This document shows, one piece after another, positions 38,101 through 50,100 of a stretch of 64,000 nt of DNA. The stretch is from Opisthorchis felineus (lineage: Eukaryota > Platyhelminthes > Trematoda > Opisthorchiida > Opisthorchiidae). Position 1 is the stretch's first letter. Each line of letters begins with the position of its first letter. A program made the translations under genes and the position numbers. The stretch covers positions 70,481-134,480 of the forward strand of contig SJOL01002741.1 in the NCBI GenBank assembly GCA_004794785.1, written 5' to 3'. The notes under the pieces were generated by a model, which saw only the letters and a program-made list of their open reading frames with translations, was not told the DNA's origin and searched no databases.

Positions 38101-41100
38101 GAACCCGACCTCTGCCTCTCGACTTCCCCTGTGTAGGCTTGGACCACCTGGCAGTATCGCAGCCCTAGTGCTTCCTTCTGGTGGCATGGCGGTTAGGGAC
38201 CTAAAGGGTGCTACAGCTGAACGAACGAACGAATGTGTTAGACAAAGCATCTTTCGGAACCGCGTAAAATCTGGCAGGATCATATTGAGATGTCTAGTGT
38301 TTTTAATTATCAGTGACGGTAATCTGACATCCTGCGTGCTTTAGACCCCATCCATATGTGAAACGCCAGCTGGATTCGTAGTGGCACCGACCCAGCTTCC
38401 AGTGTAAAGCCTTGGGATTCTGCATAAAGAAACTGCGATGCAGAGGCAGTAAAAAATCGCTTTTGGGAAACTTGTTGCAACGTTTCATGTATTGTGACAC
38501 CTTATCTTGGTACTCTGCATTTGAGCGTCGTCTGTACTATCGTATTATGAGCATTATGCGATAAGTTTATGTTTGTCACCACAATTGTATCAATAAGAAA
38601 ACAGACAGTAACTGTGTTGCACTTCACACAAGTTTGTTCTTCTGCAGCGTCATCTTGATGAGCTGGATCACAACTGGAACTGTGCATGTAACAATCTCTT
38701 GATCGTCTTTCTTCCATGAGTAGGTTTTGCGGCCTGCCAGTCGATCGAGCTGTAAACTCATTTTAAGATTTCATACCAACCTATTTGGTGCTTTGAAAGT
38801 TATGAGCCGTCAAAGCGGTGATTCTGCTGTTCACCATTCTAGTGTTAGGCGGGATATTTGTGTCGTCGGAGGCAATAAAACGTGGATGCCGTACCCTTAG
38901 CTGACAACTTTCGGATAGTTGGAACAATGTCACGTGTTTGCAAATGCGCTTATCGATCTTGGGCATAGCTAAGAAGGTCCTACATGCGATAAGTGCGCTG
39001 CGTAATCAATCATGCAGGTAGAGACCTTCATTTATCCTCGAGAACAGTTGCGTATCAGTCGGTACTTGACAACTGTGCCTTGAGCGGATGATGTTCCTGA
39101 CTGTTCACTCAAGAATGTTGGCGAATTCCACTCATCTTGGTACCGAAGCTCTGTATCACTGAAGCTTTTATTTTGAATAAGTGACAAAAAATCATACATG
39201 CTGAGGTTCAATTCTGCAAACGGGGCTAATCGACTTTACATAACCGGGCACTTTACCATTTTCTGTGGCAATCACTGAATCGGAACTATCGCCTATCTGC
39301 TCAATTTTTTTGACGCATCCTCTAGTCTGTACTTTGTTGCAGCCCAGACTGCAACAATCCATCAGCATTTTTCGAAAGCCTCGTGCTAATCGTTCACTTT
39401 TAGCCTTCCAGTCTGAACCTTTTCACTTTTCAGCGGTCTATTGGTCTGTCTATTAGTAAACCATCAGGGTTAAGAAAAGACTTTCAGAATTTCTCATAAG
39501 GGCGTGATTCGGATGAAATCTAAGTGTAACTCAGTGTTATGTTTAAATATTTCGGACCCACGGTCCTTTTGAACGCCCAGGCCAAGGACTAAATCAGAAT
39601 TCGCCTGGATAATGCCCGCAGAGCGTTCTTGCAGCTGAAGTGCACACTGTAACGCTGAAAACCAAGGGACGAATTTGCCATCCGTCCTGTTTTACTTTAT
39701 TGATGTGAAACCTGGGCGGTGCGCATTTCATCCATTCCCTAACCGGGGGTTGACGACCGCTTATATCCGTACATTTTTACCAGAGTCCTCAAGATGCACT
39801 TCGACTGATGGATCCACCATCGATGCTGTAGCACCGAAAGGCTGGAGCAGCTAATCCAACAACGCCAGCCCTAACGCTTTGGCGTCACCATTCGCTGCCT
39901 ACATGCCAATATAATTCGAGCTGTCCCTATTTCAGGAGCGTGCCAAGATTGGCCTTATCGTCGACATGACCAGATCATAACATATATCGGCACTGTCAGC
40001 TTCTATGCTGAATTCCTGTATCTGCAAGGTGCCTACGGCCGGCATCACAGTAACCAATATTGAATCGATCTTGGCAATAACCCTGCCACCGACTTCTTTA
40101 CGTAGGCAGGTGTGTTTCCAACCATCCAAGAAGCTGGCTCACCCCCTTGGCTTAGTGTGTGAGGTATCTCATGCGATTTTCAATCTCCGGTAAGAAAGTC
40201 TGCACACCTCCCAAAGCATCTTGATGTGACTCGAGTGATCTTGAGATTTTTATAGACACTGTAAGAATTCCGTCAGGTTCTCCCAAGAATTTTATCGGGA
40301 CGCCTTTTGAAAACGCCCAGAAGTCTTACCGTGAAAAAGGTCGACCGCGTTGGTTTCTGTCACCGTCATTTCTTCTGTACAGGTTTAGTTGCTCTCGACT
40401 GTTAATGATATCTTCAGAAGTGCTACCGATCAGATTAAAAAAAACCGGTCGTGGCATGTTTGGGAACGAATGCTCAGATATCTAGCACGAAAAGCAGGCA
40501 CAACATATCAGTCTCCCAATTACTGGGTTTTCGAACGGTTGCCTAACTTCTTCTCTCTGAAGAACATTTGATCCGGCGTAAGTCGGGATACACTGGAGGT
40601 CTGGCCGCTCGACGCAAACTTCAAACAGAGTACCCAGGGACATTCTATTCATTTATCCGCAAGTTCTGTGCAAACTTTGTGGTGAATGTACTTCGGTGTC
40701 CACCTTAGAGAATTATTGTTATTGTTGTGAAAAGTGCTACTGCCGACCACCAGGTCGGTTATTTCCAGCTGTCACGCGGCCGTCCCAGAGTTATCAACCA
40801 AAACGTTCTTCAAACAGTCAAGATGATTGAGCTCAGGCTGCATCAAACCTCACTTCGTTAGTGGATAACCATCATAAAACCTTAACTTCAGTTTGCCACA
40901 CGCTTCTTTAAGAACTAAAGTACTGATATCTTCCATTTTAAATAACGAAGTCGAACCTGCTAGCCATGTTTTCCGTATTGCCTGATAGCTATTCCTTTTT
41001 TGATGAAATAAGGTCCGTTTCAAACGACCTCCGTCAGATGAGCTGGTCATTTGTAGAGGGACTCTTCTCTATGGAGCGATGAAGCTAGCGTTAACTACCG

Positions 41101-44100
41101 GGATAACTGCTACGTTGTCCTCGCAATAATTTTGGAACTTCATTGCCGTGCCCGTTTCCCTTTTTGAGGAAGCCAGTCTCCGGAAAATATAATGCAACCT
41201 ATCAGAGACGCCGCTGGGTTCCAGTGACAGTCGTTCAACAGTGAACAGGATGACGTTGTTTTCTAAATCTACATATATTATGATGCTTATTCCTTCACAT
41301 CAGATGGAATTTCGATGACGTGTTCGCGACCCGAAACATGTTATCGTTAACTATCGTTTGTCGTTTTTTCTATCCACAATGTAGCCAAACTCGCTCCTAA
41401 TCATCCAGACTACGTTGAAGCACAAAGGCAATTTCAAGAAGCTTTCGAAAGTAGCCATGATGCAATGGCCAACTTTTTGGAGAGTGATGTACGCAAGTTT
41501 GTTCATTGTTTACCACAGTTTCATTCATTAGCGGTATGTTTTTTGCTCCTTATTATTGTGCTATGCGAATCTGTCTGAATTCAGTTGGGCGGTTGCTGAG
41601 CCGAGACGGGTACTCACTAACGCAGAGCAAGATTGCACGGCGTTGACACGATATTTTCATCCATACCGACAGTGATCGTGGGTTGTTTTCCACAAAGCAA
41701 CTAGCCTTGTAAGAGCCAGACAAATTACCATCCTGTTTGGACCCCTAACTGATGTTCGGATCATTTTGTCCTAAATTGGGAGTTTGAACTGAGTGAAGTT
41801 TACATGGTTCACATCTTCCGAGTTCCCTGAAAATCCGTTATATCCTCGGTTGTTGGTAGAGACGCATTTATGCAACCAAAGTCGGGCAGTTTGAATGGTC
41901 TCTACCAAAAGCAGTGGCTTTTGTGATGCTTCGGGTCAATGTGACTCGAGATAAAGAAACTCACTGAACTTTTCCCTTCATGTTTTATCTTTACGTACGC
42001 ACACTCTTCTAGTACGAAATTTTGTGCCCCATTGAATGATGTGTTTAATGCCTGGGTCCGCTGTCCCTTACTGAGCACGTTCGGTCTGAAGGCTTCCATC
42101 ATACCCCCGAACAAGCACACAGTGACATATTCCCGCCTCCTGGGAAACATGTTCCTAGATAGAAGATTTAGGATTAATGTTAGCTGATTGATTATCGCAA
42201 CTTGAATATGGCTCCGTGAATCCAAATAGATTCAATACTTGATGCGGATTTGTATACAAGGCTTTTTTGCCTGTTTCCAGTTAGCTACACAGGCTACGTT
42301 GATTGATGACATGTATTCATCAACCCAACTGCGAGCAAAAAGTTTGGTTTCGGTTGAATGAGCTCCAACGTCATAGTAGTGAAAGTATTAACCTAAGTTT
42401 TGTAAAGTCGAGTACAACAGCAAGAATACCTTTTCGGAAACAACCGGTAGATTTGTTGCTACGCAACGTTTCGCTTTTAACGCAAAAACTTCGTCAGGTC
42501 AAGGTTACGAGGTTGGTCGGAAAGAGAACCAATCAGCCAAGTCGGGCTAAATGGGCGTCAGGTGCCGGCTATGGGATACCTCTCTCTGTTCCCACTAAGT
42601 CGACGGTAAAGAGATATCCGAATCTCCTGGCGCTTCGGCCCAACAAACGCGGTAAGCATGTATTAGAAACTTGGGTTGCGTGCCTCAATTATGCCTGGAA
42701 CATGCGGGTTTATGCCGGAAAGGCAGGTGGTGACGGTCATGAGGAAATCGGGGCATGTGACTTGTACTAGAATTCACTGAGTCGATAACATGTGACACTG
42801 CACTGCCAGGGGCTGCGGTGGTTGTATTTCGAGGAAATACAACTTGGAATAGCTTCCACAGACATTGATGTCGAGGTTAAGTGCGACATACTTGTCTTCA
42901 CAGATGACACCACAATTGGATTATATTGTGGTAAGAGAAAAAATCTATTATTGCTCATGAACACAGAATTGTGGATTTCAGTAGTCAGGGGAACAGGAAA
43001 GCCTCCGTCATCCTCGCTCACAATAGGGAAAAAGGAGTGGATACTGTGACAGTAAATGTCACGTCAGTATAGAACTGCAACTGAAGAACGCGGCTTGTTA
43101 GCCACTAATTCTGTCTTCAGACATGGTAGCGTACCGGTCCCTAATGCTTTCCCCTCTAGTCTCGGACGATAGAACGTACCGAAGAAAGTTGTCGAATCGT
43201 CTCTGCACCTCACTCTCCATAACTACCGTAACAGCACGTAATGCAAAGACACTAGCATCTGTTGTCTTAGAAGTTCCAACAACCGATCAAACTGAGATGT
43301 CACGAGTGTTCTTCGAGAAAAGACCTGCATTCAGGAAGCGTAGAATATCTATTTGTTATTCACGGTCCTATTCCATTTTCTAGTACGTATAAGCAAGTTT
43401 TTAATGTAAATTTCCCTCTGATAATTATCTCATTTTTTCAATCTATCATTTAATGACTCTTTAACGCTGAATTTCGCCCTAGAGTATGGGGTTTCCGAAT
43501 GGGAATTAGGACAGTTCTTCTTGGGTTTCACGGAACCATTTGGAAGGTACTGTGGATGTCCAAACGGAATCAAATCCAAACAGGTTATTTCAACTTCTCC
43601 CTATCTGGCGAGAAAAATATATTGTTTTATGCTTGTTCGGGGGTAAGTGGGTGTATTTGTGGACAACTGTCCTCATACGTGGACGACTGAAAGAAAAACT
43701 GGATAATTCGTCAACCAAACTCAAAACTGCCTATTCGAAAATTATGTGCCTATTGGGATACCACGATCAAGTTGACTTGAAACACTACGATAGGTAGCAA
43801 TCTTTGAACACCTTCTAAGGGTTAAAGCTGTCTTCCGCTGCTTAACAGATGTTCTTTGTGGATGAAATCTTAGCCCACATAAATTTCCCCACCGTCCTAT
43901 GCCTATCCACGGTTCGACAGCTATAAGAGGATGGCACGCTGAATCATCACGTCTACTTTGACTATATGTGATCACAAACACCATTCGTTCATCCAACCGG
44001 AACGTGCGGTTGGGTTACGGACACCTCTGTGAGGTGACATTAAAGTAGCGCCGTTTATGGATTTCAGGCTCTAAAATCCGTCTGCCTGATGAAAATATTC

Positions 44101-47100
44101 ATGTACTGTCTAGACGGAACACACTACTCATGAGGCTGCTGAAGACTCCTCGACATCCCATTACCAGTTTCACCCCTTTTTGGGGCTCATCAGGTAGGCA
44201 CCGTCCCCGAAATTCCGTCAACGTTATATCCTACTTGAAACCAAGTCGTACGCAATTTTTGAAATACACTCATTTGCAAGGTAATTTGGTTTTAACGGGA
44301 GGCTCAACTAAATCCGTTTGAATCCCCCGTTTGTGATGTTTTTTTCTTCAAATGACTGCACTGCTCAAGGCCGCCTTAGGTCTCAGTTGGTACGATATTC
44401 GAGGTATTTTTCTTTGAAAAAAAAACACTACTAATAAGGTTGCTGATAACTCTTTGACATCCCACTGCTGGTTTCGCCCTTCCTGGTACCGCTGTCTTTT
44501 CAATTACGGACATGTTGACAAGATGTATCGGTTCTAACTGTTATCCGTCGCTGCTTAGGGAACCACGTTCAATTCTTTTGCTTATATTTTTAGGCGGAAC
44601 ACATTGAAATGTTATCAAACTTTGTGAGTTCTCAAATGAGCTACTTTCAGGATGCCCAGCGAGTTTTGTCGGATTTACAGACTCGTCTTCAGTCGAAGTG
44701 AGTACTAATGTGTCTCGCAGGCCAATGCTTCACAAAATCTAAATCATTCCGCTTTTTGCTCAAGCGATTCTCGTATTATTTTGTTTGTTTGTGTATTCCG
44801 TCCGAAGATGGGTCGCTCTTCTTGAGAGTTAAACAGCGCTGTTCGTCAGCTCTGATTAAGTGTGCGATCCGTCCAAGAACACACCATCTCTGGGAAAGGC
44901 TAAAGGCCCCCTTCATTCGTGGCTTTCTGTCTTGAGAAAATTGTTCCCATGAGTTGAATATACGTTATTGATTCCCGGATACGACTGAGCACTGAGACCA
45001 CAAGGCAGCTTTTCCATAAGCCCGCGTCCAGGTGTCAAATGAGTTACCCATATTAGTGTCAAGTTATCAGACCTATTATTCCATAATCATTTGCTCCGTC
45101 GAACAGTCTACGATTCTTAGGCGTCCCTGCTCACACATTAAACCTTCTGGTAACGGCTGGATTATAATTTTCCCTAATTCTCCGGCCATCCTGTTGCCTT
45201 TGTCTGAACTTAACGGGAATTCGGTAGATATTGAATAACGAAACCCAAGCACACATAATATGGGAGAAGAGGTGCGCCTGGCGATGGACTCGAACCCCGA
45301 ACCTGCCGCGAACCACGCGTAAAATCCAAGCCTGTAAGTGATGAAGAGCAAGTATCCTCGCTAACTCGTTTAACAAGACAGTCCGGTAATTTAGTAGTCA
45401 ATGGTTCCGCCATGCGTGTCTTCTCTCCCATGCAGTGTGCTGTTGGATTCCTCAGTTCAACAACTGTTACTTTAAAAAATGACTCATCAACATCAGTGAT
45501 TAGGATACATTTCAAGCGCTGAAACATGCGTCCCTCCGAAACAGCCGTTTTCATCCTATTCACTTCGGTGGTTGCCGTAGTGGGGCTTCCTTTTAGTCGG
45601 ACAACTCTGATTCGATCTTGTTTCATCGCCTTCTGATTGGCTGATTTCTGTCCTTGTTCTGTCCTTGTCATCTGACCGAAGTGCTACAGTGCAAACTGTG
45701 AATCACAGACTGCTGTGATGTCAGTAAGAAAATAGAACAAACTCTGAAATGTCTATTCTACAGAGAATCAGATGGTGGATTTTGTAGAAGTGCAAACGGG
45801 GCACCGAGACCAGTTAAAAAGTCGAACAACTGACAAGTCATCACTGAATGGCAGAAATACGCTTGGTCCTATCAAATATCGACCTAGTAGGGGACATGTA
45901 GACCTACCGCCCTAATATGTTCATTCATTTTTTGAAATCCCGTCAATAATACCAAAATGTACCATTTAGTTGTGATTCTGTTGACTTGAACACTGTGATG
46001 TGACTTGAGCATGATAGTGACTCCGTAGTCTTTTCAAAGATCACCGGTTTTCCAACTGATACGGATCTCACCTTCCTGGCGACTCATACATGTACAGAGT
46101 TTACCTAATTGCGATTTGACTCAATCTGAGAATCACGCTAAGATAAGAAAGCATCTTCCGAACCTTGCCCTCGTTGTCTTTTAATAGGTAGGGTATCTCA
46201 CTGGACCGCGCAGGTTATGCTGGTTATCTGCACACCTACAGGGCAATTCTGCCCCGCGCATTCATTTATTCTGATGCTCCCCGCTGTGGTTATTTTTCTC
46301 ACATTCCTGAATTCCCGACCAATCGACCTTGTGTACGCCTCAAGTACACACACAGTAAATTTGTCCTCGGTAGATTTATTTTAGCATGAACAACTAATTT
46401 ATTCGTGTAATTTGCTGTTCTATCCGATAATGATGCATTGTTCTGGAGCACGTTTACCTAATCGTTCCCGTTTTTTCCTTGTTTTTCAGACTTGAAGAAG
46501 CGTGAGTTACTTGGATTAATTTATGTTCCATGTTCCACAGGAGGTTTGTGGTCAGCGGCCTTTTTGTTTGATATTTTATACAGCAACGGTTGCCACGTAA
46601 TTCATTGGATTTCCGTAATATTTAGCCTTTCAAACCAGTATGGCAACTTTCTCTCCAGAAGTTCCGCGCCCAAGTCGTTTCCGAAAATAGGTGACTTCAT
46701 GTCAAGTCATGTGATTGTAGCTTTGTAAAAATTCCCAAGAATTCTTCAGGTTATTTTTAGAACATGAATGTCATTGCGGTAATCAGTTAATTTGTTTTCA
46801 CACTGTACTATCATTCTACGGACGAAAATCATCAGGAAGTGGACCTAATTTTTTGTGGGAAACTGGTTGTACGCTCGGGTGGGTGTACAAATACCCTTAC
46901 TCAATGATTACATCGTACTCTATGAAAAGGCTGAGAACACTTCCTCATGAGCAAAACTTTTTTGTTCGTCACTGGTGGATGCGATACTACTGTTTTGTGG
47001 GTGAATGATGGAGCCGAAGTTGCACACTGGTTCAGTTCTCTGCCAACATTCTGAACGCTACTCTTCGGAACACGTTTTTCACAACATAGGCAACCAAAGA

Positions 47101-50100
47101 CCTCATAACTCATCCAGCTGTGCATTGAAAAGCTCGAGGACTAAGATACACTTTGCTGAAGCTCGGACAGATGGGTTCGATCCATTGTCCTAATGCGTAA
47201 ATTGCTCAACTCCTTTGAACTCATCTTCAACCACAGTAGCCCTATTTCTTTCACGGGGAACTGTCTAGATAAAACTGAGGCCAGCAGGGCTTAATGAGGC
47301 TTGACTTGTGAGGTACCCTTTATTCCATATTGTGGAAGTGTAACTTCACACCATTCCTCACCTAGGTGCACATCAATAGTAACGGTATAAAACACCCATC
47401 CGTAGACGCATATCTGTGTGAGCGACTAGTCTCATCGTCAACGACTGCGAAACAACGGTAGCCCACAATGATGCCTAACTATCACACAACCGAGAATCCC
47501 ATGAAAAACAACCGTGGTGCCTGAACGTTTCGTCAGATAAACGCAGCTTCTTCATCCCAGCATAGGCTATGGGTGAAAAAGCAAGTTGCATGCAGACTCC
47601 AGCTGGGCTATCTTACTTGTGGCTTGTATCCTACTTGCCACTGAAAATGGCACAACCACCTGGATCTCCAGCCTGATGCGAGCTGAAGCCACCTTAAAAT
47701 TTGGAATGATCCGACATCAGTAATTTCGCAGTTCATCTCCATATTGATATTTCAATCCAGTTCGGACAGAAACTTTTTGCTGGCAAGCATTGAGGCTGCA
47801 AAGTGATACGTTATCTGTAAGGCAGTAAAATGTCGTTAATCCCGTTATAACTTAGTATACTGGTATAGCAAACTCAACACTGCATCGCGGCCCCTTCGAC
47901 TTGTCACCAGACCTTCATCGCTAAAAACGAGAGAAATTTAAGAGGATGAAGCCAGTTTATCTAGTTTACTAAATTCAGTACTTTAGTACTGCTAAGCGCG
48001 TTTGCCATTTCGTAGTAGAGTTCAGTCTTTTAAGTAGAGTTCTGAAGTTCCTGGTCTTCAAAAAGGTATGCCTTCAACCGCTTTTTCATCTGTTCATACT
48101 GAGTTCGGCTGCACACGGTTATTCAATATTCTACTTTTACACGGTTCTCGCCATTGTCAATCTTAGTGATGGTCTCATCAGTGAAACTTATAGTTATTTC
48201 AGTCGCCAAATCATCTTAACGAATTCCCTGTTCGCCGTCAGATGGACTTTTCACTTTTACTCGTGCTGGCAAGGCTCTGACGAAGCTCGTTCTGGTCGCC
48301 TGCCGCTGTTTTTCCCAGCAGCACAACCGCTATCCGCTGCGAGTATGTAGAACCTAGTCGAATGTATGTGAGCTGATTCAAACAGTGCACGTCGTATGGG
48401 GTTTGAAGGATTAGCCTTTTGCATAAGCATCTCAGGTATTTGCCCATACCGGTGCCAACTGGCGATAGTAAGGCAGATGTAAACCAGACAACGAGGTTTA
48501 ATCCCACCCAAATCACGGCCATTATTTAATGCTATACTTGCTCATTACGATCGTGGACACTTACCGTTGGAGTAGATTATCGTTCATCCATTCTATTCTT
48601 TTGCATGATTATGAGTCGAAACTCCAAAGTTTCACTGTGGTGGAAGTTGGCTTGTGCCTCCAGAGAAGGCACGGAAACACTTTCTAGGGAGCTTGGGGTT
48701 AGTCGTTTAGGCGATGGGTGCCGGAGGGACGAAGCACAGTAGTATACAGGAGTTTTGCGGAAGCTTGCAGGTCATCATCATCATCATCATCAAAGACAGC
48801 AACATCAGTGTTGACACTGATGCTTCACTGCCGTACAACCATAAGGTTCGTCTAATTATATTTAAAGCCCTAGAGTGAAGAGAAGAGAAAAAGAGTGGGT
48901 GAGGGAGGGGACCTAGTGCTGGCTTATATCAAGCGTTCTGAGGTGCCTACACCTCCAAGCGCTCAATCAGACAGTCTGGAAAGAAACTGACAGCACGAAC
49001 GCCACTGACATCGATTAGTCGCCATTTCTTGCAACGTCTCCAGCCATGCACAGGCGGGGTCACGGGGGCCCCATCCTGGAAGGCGTACAACACCAACAAC
49101 ACCCAAACTCTTCGTGATCTCTTTCACGCCCTTCTGCCAAGTCATACGTTGTCCACCCCGCGGTTTGCGCCATCCTGAAGGAGGCACGGAGAACAACACT
49201 CGTCTCGGTAGACGGTGTTTCGGCATGCGTAGCACATGACCGAGCCATCGTAGTCGGTGGTGCTGGATGTTTTCCCCGATTGAAGTACCTGCAGCACAAC
49301 CAAATACCCGTTTTCTAATCACCTCGTTACTAACACGCTGACGCCATCCAAAACCAGCCACGCTTCTGAGGCATCGGTGGTCGAAAACCTGAAGACGCCT
49401 CACATCATCTGTCCGCAGAGGCCATGTTTCGCACCCATACAACAACACAGCCCTTACTGTAGCCTGATACACACGACCCTTAAGATCTAGTGAGATGCCT
49501 TTTTGACGCCACAAGTGACGCAAATTAGCAAATGTGATTCGAGCTTTGAGATTCTTGCACTGACTTCATCAGACACACTTCCGTCAGAGCTAATACAACT
49601 GCCGAGGTATGTAAAATTTTCCACAACCTCCAGTGATTCTCCTTGAATTGTAAGGGGTATGTTCAAAGACTGCACGTTCTGAAGCATGACTTTGCACTTT
49701 GAAGGTGCAAGGCGCATGCCAAAAGATGGTATGATGGTGGTCAGTTTATTCAGCAGGGCTTGTGCTTCGTTTTGGTCTTCAAAGATGAGGGCAATGTCAT
49801 CTGCGTACTCCAGATCGACAAGGCTCTCACCAGCAACAATTTGAACACCGGGGTTTTGAAGTCCATCCAGCGTTCGCCTCATTATTTCATCAATGATGAA
49901 GTTGAATAGGAATGGAGAGAGTGGACATCCTTGTCGGACACCACTTTTTGTAGGGAAGCTTTTCGAGAGCTCACCGTACACTCTCACCCGCCCAGAAGTA
50001 TGTGAATATAGGGATCGGATTATGTTCATAAACTTCTGGGGCATACCCTGTCGAGCAAGTGTAGTTAACAGCACTGACCGATCGACAGAACCGAACGCAC

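Noticed and set aside
13751..38232. True tRNA genes at the A/B-box sites
   Set aside because: Each has a shared non-tRNA body of about 100 bp, no plausible full cloverleaf, and the copies are alike; they are SINEs.
41902..43797. Inverted repeat or paired ORFs sharing CLFGG around the piggyBac-like piece
   Set aside because: Similarity is limited to about 15 bases; the flanks do not align.
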